Assembly (NCBI GenBank): GCA_007124415.1
Contig: SLFE01000275.1
Location: 1-7,378 of the forward strand
Origin: Waddliaceae bacterium
Lineage (GTDB): Bacteria > Chlamydiota > Chlamydiia > Chlamydiales > SLFE01
Length of the DNA stretch: 7,378 bases
Direction: 5' to 3'
Position numbers and translations under genes: made by a program. This document shows, in pieces, positions 1 to 5,554 of the stretch (the stretch's first letter is position 1; the number at the start of each line of letters is the position of its first letter). The notes beneath the pieces are model-generated. The model was given only the letters and a program-made list of their open reading frames with translations. It was not told the DNA's origin and ran no database searches.

Positions 1-17
1 CCAGACTTTTCAAAAAA

Positions 18-389
18 ATGGAAAATATTAAAAACAAAGATAAAAAATACGTAGAAAAAAAGGGAGAAGAGCTTTCTACTAAAAGCAAATGGGAAAAAAA
101 TGATAAGATATATTCCAATAAAAAAATAAAAACTCCCAATTTCATCATGCTCTCTTCAAGCGCCGAGACAGCCAGGGTTCAAGTAAAAACATTAGACGGT
201 CAACCGAAAAATATAACAAAAAAAGTTGCCAAACCTCTACAGTCATTAAAAAAACGAGCGGAAAACTTTAAGAATTTACCTACGTCTACCCCTCCCCTTA
301 AAAAGCCGATGGTCGCAAATTTAGAAGTTTCCATTAGAGATGATATCCTTTATAATCGCTCGGAAGCCTTAGTCCCCAGAGGTAGTTAG
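18..389 (+). CDS. Lysine-rich protein of unknown function, possibly 5'-truncated by the window edge
   Basis: I do not recognise this 123-residue protein. It is very basic and polar, with about 23 lysines. The first 40 residues are dominated by Lys, Glu and Asn, and a Pro/Lys-rich stretch lies near residues 86-97. There is no signal peptide, membrane segment or familiar motif, and much of it is probably disordered. The reading frame stays open upstream of the ATG to the first base of the window, and no ribosome binding site is visible. The ATG may therefore be internal and this may be the 3' part of a longer gene. It is more AT-rich than the operon genes to its right. Its stop is only 36 bp from the end of the converging gene at 426-950, and I see no clear terminator between them. 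Confidence 0.55.
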   Translation: MENIKNKDKKYVEKKGEELSTKSKWEKNDKIYSNKKIKTPNFIMLSSSAETARVQVKTLDGQPKNITKKVAKPLQSLKKRAENFKNLPTSTPPLKKPMVANLEVSIRDDILYNRSEALVPRGS

Positions 390-425
390 TCAACCTTTCA
401 CTGAAACCCTGATCCATGAAGCTGA

Positions 426-950
426 TTACTTGATAATTTCGATCCCCTCAAAGAAATCAAGGTAAAGCGGAACCAACGAAAAACCCTCACCTTCTACAAT
501 GGCCCAATACAGCTGGTTATGACTGCACATGATCCTTGCCACCTTGCTTTCCTCAATAAAATAAATGTCGACCATATAAAGAACTTTATCTTGATTGGAA
601 GGCATGGGTACGATTCGGACATCATCGGCAAATGTCTCCTCGATAAAGGCGATAAACTCAGATTCCGTTTCAGGCGGATTATAACGGCCGTTTATACTGC
701 AATGAAGCTCGTAGGTTACTTCTTGATATTCTCCGCGGATGAAAATATTGCCTTTGGATATGCACGATTTATCCCTGCCCGGAAACGAGGCTTTGAAACC
801 GTTGTCGTTATTGTAATATTCAACGGTTGTCCATTTGATTCCATTTGCCGTATAGTGTGTTCCGACTTTTCCGATCGTCAACGCCGAAAGCGCCTGAAAA
901 GACAAGCAAATTCCGGCAAACAATAAAATAAAATATTTTCTTAACTTCAT
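426..950 (-). CDS. Small secreted protein of unknown function with N-terminal signal peptide
   Basis: This 174-residue protein is not recognised. From the ATG at 950 it has a classic Sec signal peptide: a basic n-region (KLRK), a hydrophobic core (FILLFAGICLSFQ) and a probable signal peptidase I site after residues 21-23 (LSA). There is no lipobox. The mature part, about 150 residues, looks like a compact globular domain with a GFKASFPG segment, three cysteines (KSC, LHC, IMC) and many aromatic and acidic residues. It would act in the periplasm or beyond. The start at 950 is preferred over an in-frame TTG two codons upstream, because ATG is followed directly by the n-region; neither has a good Shine-Dalgarno. 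It lies 59 bp downstream of the tRNA-Ser gene on the same strand. No convincing promoter is visible in that gap, so read-through from the tRNA transcript is possible. Confidence 0.75.
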   Translation of the reverse strand: MKLRKYFILLFAGICLSFQALSALTIGKVGTHYTANGIKWTTVEYYNNDNGFKASFPGRDKSCISKGNIFIRGEYQEVTYELHCSINGRYNPPETESEFIAFIEETFADDVRIVPMPSNQDKVLYMVDIYFIEESKVARIMCSHNQLYWAIVEGEGFSLVPLYLDFFEGIEIIK

Positions 951-1009
951 TATCAATTTTAAAATATATTTTTGGAATCCCCCTCATCTTTGCAGTTGAA
1001 GGGAAAATA

Positions 1010-1097
1010 CGGAGGAGATGGGATTCGAACCCATGATACGGGGTTACCGTATACACGCTTTCCAAGCGTGCTCCTTCGGCCGCTCGGACACTCCTCC
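1010..1097 (-). tRNA. tRNA-Ser (anticodon GGA)
   Basis: The - strand folds as a class II tRNA of 88 nt. The 7-bp acceptor stem GGAGGAG/CTCCTCC pairs 1091-1097 with 1011-1017, with discriminator G at 1010. The D arm begins with TCCGAGCGG. The anticodon stem CACGC/GCGTG encloses the loop TTGGAAA, placing anticodon GGA at 1061-1063 (plus-strand coordinates), which reads UCC and UCU. The long variable arm ATACGG/CCGTAT is typical of tRNA-Ser, and the T arm is ATGGG TTCGAAT CCCAT. The 3' CCA is not encoded; the genomic bases after the discriminator read TAT, so CCA must be added by nucleotidyltransferase. The gene sits 32 bp beyond the ytgD stop on the same strand. Confidence 0.96.
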
Positions 1098-1112
1098 GAA
1101 GGAAAGGTCACT

Positions 1113-1141
1113 ATTCTACCCGAAAAAACTTATTTGTTCAA
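1113..1141 (-). promoter_or_regulatory. Probable sigma70-type promoter for tRNA-Ser
   Basis: On the - strand, TTGAAC (1136-1141) and TAGAAT (1113-1118) are separated by 17 nt. This would place the transcription start near 1106, about 9 nt before the mature tRNA 5' end at 1097. The -35 box lies in the last sense codons of ytgD, so the tRNA gene can be transcribed independently of the metal operon. Position and spacing are good; the -35 matches the consensus only in its first four bases. Confidence 0.5.
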
Positions 1142-2125
1142 CCCGATTTGCTCCTGAAGCTTGCGGCGCCGAAGAAAGCGGAAAATAAGGCCTTGACCGG
1201 GTGAAAAGACGATCGCAAGGCCATAAAAAACTATCATAACACAGACTACAACCCCCGATGTGGAAACGGGTAGGTCATACACTGTCAACAAATGCCTTGA
1301 AAAAGCGACGCCGATAATCGAGGCGCCGCAACCGACTGCAACGGCAAAAACAAGAAGGGTTTTAAGATTGTCTGTCAAAAGCCTGGCGGTCAGCGCAGGC
1401 GCTGTAATGAACGCTAAAATCATCAAAACGCCAACGGCCCGAAATCCTCCCACGGCCGCGATCGACGTTTGGGTCATGAGAAGATAATCGAACAAGAGCG
1501 TGGAAAACCCCAAGGCCCTCGCCAAGCCGGGATCGAATGTAGTGACGAGGTACTCTTTGAAAAACAAAAAAATCAAAACAGCATTGATTAAAAGAATCAC
1601 CCAGACAAGCCTGATATCGTCGACATGAAGAGCATCGACATTGCCCATGACGATTTCAAGGCCGATGTGCGCGCTTCTGGTCAACACGGTCACCAAAATC
1701 ACGCCGAGAGCGAAAAGTGTTGTGAACACAAGGCCGATACTCGCGTCTTCCTGAAGTTTGACCACATTAGTCAAGAAGTGAGTCAAAAATGCAGTGACAA
1801 GACCCATAGCAACAGCGGCGGCGAGCATCGCCTCGATGTTGATGCCTTCGCCGTGCTCGAAGAGGCCGCTATTCGTTGCGACATAGACGCCGACAATTCC
1901 CACAAGAATTGTGTGCGACAGCGCGTTGGCAAGCATGGTCATTTTTCTCAGAATTAACAGCGTCCCCACTAAAGCTCCCGACGCGGCGACAGCAATAAGC
2001 ACAAGAATTTGTATATCGTCAGAGGCGAGGCTTTCAAGGGAAAGCTGCCCGGTCAAAAGCAAAAAAAGCCTCTGAAAAAAAAGGGCGATGACTTCAAAAA
2101 ATGTCGTATGGGAATAAGGGCTCAT
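1130..2125 (-). CDS. ytgD: Metal ABC transporter permease YtgD
   Basis: This 331-residue integral membrane protein belongs to the ABC-3 (ZnuB/MntB/TroC-D) permease family. With YtgC it would form the inner-membrane channel for iron or manganese. About eight hydrophobic segments run from roughly residue 10 to 310. Family hallmarks are the RKMTMLANALSH segment (residues 60-71), the cytoplasmic coupling region FDPGLARALGF (197-207) that contacts the ATPase, and the RAVGVLMILAF/APALTAR segment (229-248). It ends in a basic RRRK tail. The start codon overlaps the ytgC stop as ATGA (2122-2125), implying translational coupling; an AGGG about 10 nt upstream is the only Shine-Dalgarno candidate. It is the last gene of the ytg operon, and no hairpin terminator is visible between its stop and the tRNA gene. 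It lacks the repressor tail of its paralogue YtgC. Confidence 0.93.
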   Translation of the reverse strand: MSPYSHTTFFEVIALFFQRLFLLLTGQLSLESLASDDIQILVLIAVAASGALVGTLLILRKMTMLANALSHTILVGIVGVYVATNSGLFEHGEGINIEAMLAAAVAMGLVTAFLTHFLTNVVKLQEDASIGLVFTTLFALGVILVTVLTRSAHIGLEIVMGNVDALHVDDIRLVWVILLINAVLIFLFFKEYLVTTFDPGLARALGFSTLLFDYLLMTQTSIAAVGGFRAVGVLMILAFITAPALTARLLTDNLKTLLVFAVAVGCGASIIGVAFSRHLLTVYDLPVSTSGVVVCVMIVFYGLAIVFSPGQGLIFRFLRRRKLQEQIGLNK

Positions 2126-3471
2126 AATGCATCATCCCTCGGAATCGGCTGCTCATGGGGATCCTGTTTGGGATCGCGAAGCAATTTTGTCAGCTCCCTT
2201 TCAAGCTCGGGGGTCAATATATGCTCCATCTCTTCGGCGCTATAGTGCACTTTTTCCGCCCCGACGCCCATATAATCGGCAAGATAAACTTCCCAGAGCC
2301 TGTGAAGCCGAATGATGCGGGCGCCGCGGTGCCGGCCGTCGGGAGTCAGGCAAAATGCATCGCCATCTACGCGCTCCACCCACCCATTGCGGATCAAATT
2401 TCGTATCATCGACTTAAGATACAGCTTCGATCCCGACTGGTGGCGGATTAAGTCATTCAACGGAACGACTGCTGCTTCGCCCGATCTCCAAAGAGCTTTG
2501 AGGAGGTTCTCCCTGACGCATTTATTGCGAAACATCACCATCCTCCACCATCGAAGGACCAGTCCTCTTTCGGGAGCAAAAAAAAGGGCCATGAGGCTTA
2601 AGGTCGAGGCGACCATCACGATCATCGGCCCTGTCGGCAGCCCGATCCGTTCGTGAGGATAACGCGCAGACAACAATTCAGTGATTTCAAGAGATAGGTA
2701 GTTGCCCATAAACCCGCTGAAAAGAGCGCTGAGCCCTGCGATAATGAACATTTGATAAAGTTTGCTTGTCAACTGCCTGGCAGAAACGGCAGGAGCGATC
2801 AGCATAGCCGACATCAGGACAACGCCGACAGAACGGATTCCGATCACAACAGCCAACACTACTAGGGTAAAAACGAGAAAATCAATCCACCTCACCCGCA
2901 GCCCCAAGCTTTTTGCGTAATCGCGGTCCATCGTGATAGTCAGAATCTCTTTATAAAGAAATAGGACAGCAAGCACCGTTGCGAGGGAAAGGAGGCCGTA
3001 GATGAGAATATGAACGTCGGTCATCGTCGCTGCCTGGCCGTATAAGTACACCTGGATCTTCCTGTACAGCGAAGAGTGGGAAAACTGCATGCGGCTCGCT
3101 ATTGTGATGCCGACCGCAAAAAAGGCGGAAAGGACAAAACAAAGCGCAGCGTCGCTTTTCACTTTCAACCTCCGCTCCATAAAAGCAATGACTATCAGTC
3201 CTAAAAGAGCGCTCGAAAAAGCTCCCAGCAAAATTCCGAGCGAAAGTATAAAAGGGGTGGGTTCGGCCCAGGTTCCTGCGGCCAAAACTCCGAGGGCGAC
3301 GCCGGGGTAAGCGGCATGGGACAAGGATTCGCCGACAAGCGACTCCTTTCTTAAAAAGACGATCACCCCTATCAGCCCCGCGGCAAAACACATCAGCATA
3401 GAGCCGATGGTCGGCGCCCGAAGCACCGGATCCGTAAAATAATGTATGACTGACTGTCCGATCACAATCAT
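2122..3471 (-). CDS. ytgC: Metal ABC permease fused to DtxR/MntR-like repressor, YtgC(R)
   Basis: Two-part protein of 449 residues. Residues 1 to about 305 form an ABC-3 permease with about eight hydrophobic segments, the signature RKESLVGESLSH (41-52), a coupling region MDRDYAKSLGL (181-191) and RSVGVVLMSAM (213-223). Residues about 313-449 match metal-dependent repressors of the DtxR/MntR family. They contain a winged helix (about 320-378, ending LTPDGR) and a dimerisation/metal domain with HRLWE (390-394), VHYSAEEMEH (408-417) and a final DPHEQPIP. Candidate ligands are His390, Glu394, His409, Glu413, Glu416 and His417. No SH3-like third domain is present, as in MntR. In Chlamydia trachomatis the equivalent protein is cleaved to release YtgR, an iron-dependent repressor. 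The start overlaps the ytgB stop by ATGA. An internal start at codon 313 may also release the repressor (see separate entry). Confidence 0.95.
   Translation of the reverse strand: MIVIGQSVIHYFTDPVLRAPTIGSMLMCFAAGLIGVIVFLRKESLVGESLSHAAYPGVALGVLAAGTWAEPTPFILSLGILLGAFSSALLGLIVIAFMERRLKVKSDAALCFVLSAFFAVGITIASRMQFSHSSLYRKIQVYLYGQAATMTDVHILIYGLLSLATVLAVLFLYKEILTITMDRDYAKSLGLRVRWIDFLVFTLVVLAVVIGIRSVGVVLMSAMLIAPAVSARQLTSKLYQMFIIAGLSALFSGFMGNYLSLEITELLSARYPHERIGLPTGPMIVMVASTLSLMALFFAPERGLVLRWWRMVMFRNKCVRENLLKALWRSGEAAVVPLNDLIRHQSGSKLYLKSMIRNLIRNGWVERVDGDAFCLTPDGRHRGARIIRLHRLWEVYLADYMGVGAEKVHYSAEEMEHILTPELERELTKLLRDPKQDPHEQPIPRDDAL
2533..2546 (-). promoter_or_regulatory. Candidate internal Shine-Dalgarno and ATG for a free YtgR repressor
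   Basis: On the - strand, GGAGG (2546 to 2542) lies 6 nt before an in-frame ATG (2535-2533), codon 313 of ytgC. The context is TGGTGGAGGATGGTGATG, encoding Trp-Trp-Arg-Met-Val-Met. Initiation here would give a 137-residue soluble protein (2122-2535) containing the whole winged-helix and metal domain, close to the size of a stand-alone MntR. The match and spacing are better than at any of the four annotated ytg starts. Two of its codons are fixed by Trp, but Arg310 uses AGG, which completes the motif. Use of this start is inference. Confidence 0.4.
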
Positions 3472-4235
3472 GGCCGCATTCCGGAAGATTTCGTCTGGGA
3501 AAGCTTTAGCGCCTCGTCCAGAATCGTGTAGCTTTTGCCGTACGTCTTGTTCAAATTATCGGGGGTGAACATCTCTTCCAAAGGCCCCGCTCCCACAAGA
3601 CGCATATTAAGGAGAGCAACCCAGTCAAAATAACTTTCAACGGTATTCAGATCGTGGTGGACGACAAAAACCGTTTTTCCTTTTTCTTTCAGCTCTTTCA
3701 AAAGTTTCACCAAAACTTTTTCGGTTCCATGATCAACGCCGCTGAACGGCTCGTCCATAAAATAAACGTCGGCTTCTTGAATGAGGGCCCTGGCCAGAAA
3801 AATGCGCTGCTGCTGCCCGCCGGAGAGCTGGCTGATCTGCCTGTTCGCATAGTCTCTCATCCCCACAATATCGAGATAATATTCGGCTGCGGCCCGGTCC
3901 GATTTTCTCGGCCACTTGAGCAGTCCAAGATGGCCGTATCTGCCCATCAGGACAAGATCGATCGCGGTTATCGGAAAATCCCAGTCTACCGATGTCCTTT
4001 GCGGCACATAGGCAACTTGCTTTCGGACCTGCTCCAATCCCTTCCCGAAAAATTCCACACTGCCGGAAATGGGCTTGACCAAACCGAGAGCAGTTTTGAT
4101 TAAAGTGGTTTTCCCCGCGCCGTTCGGGCCGATAATTCCTACAAGCAGCCCTTGCGGCACCTCAAAAGAAACATCCCATAAGACCGGCGTTTGGTCATAA
4201 TTAACCGAAAGATGATGGACGGAGAGCGCTATCAT
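3468..4235 (-). CDS. ytgB: Metal ABC transporter ATPase YtgB
   Basis: This 255-residue cytoplasmic ATPase powers the YtgC/YtgD permease pair. All ABC motifs are intact: Walker A GPNGAGKT (36-43), Q-loop Gln79 in YVPQR, signature LSGGQ (137-141), Walker B VYFMDEP (157-163, catalytic Glu162), D-loop SGVD (165-168) and switch His194 in VVHHD. The Q-loop context (VPQRTSVDWDFP) and length are typical of the manganese/zinc/iron group (ZnuC, MntA, TroB). It is translationally coupled at both ends by ATGA overlaps, with ytgA upstream (4232-4235) and ytgC downstream (3468-3471), which should keep subunit stoichiometry constant. Nothing in it appears degraded. Confidence 0.96.
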   Translation of the reverse strand: MIALSVHHLSVNYDQTPVLWDVSFEVPQGLLVGIIGPNGAGKTTLIKTALGLVKPISGSVEFFGKGLEQVRKQVAYVPQRTSVDWDFPITAIDLVLMGRYGHLGLLKWPRKSDRAAAEYYLDIVGMRDYANRQISQLSGGQQQRIFLARALIQEADVYFMDEPFSGVDHGTEKVLVKLLKELKEKGKTVFVVHHDLNTVESYFDWVALLNMRLVGAGPLEEMFTPDNLNKTYGKSYTILDEALKLSQTKSSGMRP

Positions 4236-5221
4236 TTCAAATGCCGCCTCAAGGTTTTTGCGTTATGAAGAATCATCATTTGATAGGTATCTGCGCCTGA
4301 ACCCTTGGCACCCATAGCGTCGCCGTAAAGAGGCTCTTCAGCTATCTTCAATTTAAGGCCCTTTTCGTTTCCCGCCGAAACAATCTTGCGGATAGAGTCC
4401 TTGCTGACATTCGATTCAGCGAACAAGACATTTATCCGATGCTTTTCCAAATGTTCGATGATCTTCCTAATGTCTGAAACGCTGATCTGGCTTTCGGGAG
4501 CCAGACCCTCGGGAGCCTCGAAGCGATGCTGCCAACTATCTTCGGCCCTCTCTTCGTCTGTGGCCAGATAGGCCTTGGCAAAATAATTGAAGGCATCATG
4601 ACTGGTCACTAAAAACCTCTTGTCGCCGGGTATTTCTTGAAGAATTTCTTTTACGGTATTGTGCAGCTCGATCATTTTCAAATAAAGAGCATCGCCTCTT
4701 GTCCGATACCCTTCGGCGTTATCGGGATCGGCCTGGCTAAGCGCCTCCACGATCGGGTCGATCGTTTGCGCCCAGAGGGAAATATCCATCCAGATATGCG
4801 GGTCGAGCTGCCTCTGAAAATAAAGAATCTTGCGGGGATGAGCCTTTCTCACAGCGTCTCCCAAGCTCACGGCCTTGCCGCTTCCGACAAGATAATACTG
4901 CAGGCTCGGACCGTGCTCTAAGCCTAATCCATTGTGGAAAATGAGATCGGCAAAGGCGAGCTTTTCGTCATCGCCTTTTACAAGCTGATAAGTGTGAGGA
5001 TCAAGCTCGCCGCAGATGAGAACTGCTCCGTCGACGCTGTCGCCGCCTATCTCCTCAACAAGATTGTGGATCATCGCGGTTGTACTGAGGACTTTGAGCC
5101 TGCCGTCCGGAACAAACCACTGCTGGTGAGGCGTTCCCTGTTCGCAGCGGCCTTGGCATGAAACAAAGACCGCGGCGGCAGCCAGGAAGACAAAAGACAA
5201 TTTTATCAGCCGAATCAACAT
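4232..5221 (-). CDS. ytgA: Metal-binding protein YtgA (TroA/ZnuA family), probable lipoprotein
   Basis: This 329-residue cluster 9 (TroA-type) solute-binding protein captures a divalent metal outside the inner membrane and hands it to YtgCD. The N-terminus has a basic residue, a hydrophobic core (LSFVFLAAAAVFV) and FVSC with Cys22, a slightly atypical lipobox, so lipid anchoring is likely but not certain. Expected metal ligands are visible in order: His76 (DPHTYQ), His142 (DPHIWMD), His208 (TSHDAF) and Asp301 (LYGDAMG). The usual C-terminal TYQMMILHN follows. A His-rich loop, typical of zinc-specific ZnuA, is absent, which favours iron or manganese. ATG at 5221 is the only Met before residue 50 and directly precedes the signal peptide. 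No Shine-Dalgarno is visible. It is the first gene of the operon, starting 36 bp after the DUF971 gene. Confidence 0.94.
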   Translation of the reverse strand: MLIRLIKLSFVFLAAAAVFVSCQGRCEQGTPHQQWFVPDGRLKVLSTTAMIHNLVEEIGGDSVDGAVLICGELDPHTYQLVKGDDEKLAFADLIFHNGLGLEHGPSLQYYLVGSGKAVSLGDAVRKAHPRKILYFQRQLDPHIWMDISLWAQTIDPIVEALSQADPDNAEGYRTRGDALYLKMIELHNTVKEILQEIPGDKRFLVTSHDAFNYFAKAYLATDEERAEDSWQHRFEAPEGLAPESQISVSDIRKIIEHLEKHRINVLFAESNVSKDSIRKIVSAGNEKGLKLKIAEEPLYGDAMGAKGSGADTYQMMILHNAKTLRRHLK

Positions 5222-5232
5222 AATTAGAATTT

Positions 5233-5261
5233 ATTATAGTCGATAGTTCTTTTTTAGTTAA
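5233..5261 (-). promoter_or_regulatory. Candidate ytgABCD promoter
   Basis: On the - strand, TTAACT (5256-5261) and a perfect TATAAT (5233-5238) are 17 nt apart. The expected transcription start is about 5226, only about 5 nt before the ytgA ATG, so the message would be almost leaderless. This fits the absence of a Shine-Dalgarno at ytgA. The -35 box overlaps the stop codon of the upstream DUF971 gene. Confidence 0.5.
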
Positions 5262-5266
5262 TAACT
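5256..5266. promoter_or_regulatory. 11-bp inverted repeat over the ytgA -35 box, possible repressor site
   Basis: AGTTA-A-TAACT is a perfect 5-bp inverted repeat around a single central base. It fully covers the putative -35 hexamer of the ytgA promoter, where a repressor would block polymerase. It is short and AT-rich and does not resemble the classical DtxR or MntR boxes, so assignment to the YtgC repressor domain is only a suggestion. Confidence 0.25.
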
Positions 5267-5554
5267 GAATGCATGCAGAAAATCGAAACTGTAGATGCCG
5301 TTGGAGCATCCCGATGTAAAAAATATTCTTATGGCGTAGCGGCCGACGCTGACGATTCTAGACGCCCTGACATCATCGCTGACCGACGAGGGGTCGAGAA
5401 TCTGCTCTCCGGTCGTCTCGTCCACGCAGCCGGCGCAGGGACATCTTTTCTGCAGCTCGGAGAGACGGTACTCTTTCACAAGGCCGTCGTTCCATTCGAT
5501 CGAGAATGAATGAGCGTCTTTCTGTTCAATGTTTTTAATCATTAATGGTTTCAT
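5258..5554 (-). CDS. DUF971 protein (GBBH-like N-terminal domain), cysteine-rich
   Basis: This 98-residue single-domain protein is of the DUF971 family, the fold also found at the N-terminus of gamma-butyrobetaine hydroxylase and at the C-terminus of plant HCF101. Visible family features are WNDG (21-24), LQKRCPCAGCVDETTG (34-49), GRYAIRI (71-77) and GIYSFDFL (86-93). Cys38, Cys40 and Cys43 correspond to zinc ligands in the hydroxylase domain. The usual His of the later DGH segment is Cys83 here (TSGCSNG). The ATG directly abuts the mrp stop (TGA|ATG), with GGAAG just upstream, so it is translationally coupled to mrp. A second Met at residue 5 is an alternative start. Its role is probably as an accessory to Fe-S carriage by Mrp, inferred from context and HCF101. 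Confidence 0.88.
   Translation of the reverse strand: MKPLMIKNIEQKDAHSFSIEWNDGLVKEYRLSELQKRCPCAGCVDETTGEQILDPSSVSDDVRASRIVSVGRYAIRIFFTSGCSNGIYSFDFLHAFSY

Noticed and set aside
369..389. The 123-residue protein ends in LVPRGS, identical to the thrombin site used in expression vectors.
   Set aside because: The codons (TTA GTC CCC AGA GGT AGT) are AT-rich and natural-looking, no tag or vector sequence surrounds it, and a stop follows at once. It is a coincidence.
390..425. Possible bidirectional terminator between the two converging genes (AGGT...ACCT near 378-396).
   Set aside because: Only four base pairs with no T-run; too weak to call.
519..926. Long + strand frame (135 codons) opposite the secreted protein gene.
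   Set aside because: The antisense - strand frame has a clear signal peptide and protein-like composition; the + frame shows neither and is a shadow.
951..956. In-frame TTG start two codons upstream of the ATG of the secreted protein gene.
   Set aside because: ATG at 950 is followed directly by the basic n-region of the signal peptide, and the TTG has no ribosome binding site.
820..1157. Frames on both strands running through the tRNA-Ser gene.
   Set aside because: They only translate the tRNA and flanking DNA; the complete tRNA fold explains this stretch.
3654..4103. A 149-codon + strand frame opposite ytgB.
   Set aside because: It lies entirely within an intact ABC ATPase gene and has no start signals or recognisable domain.
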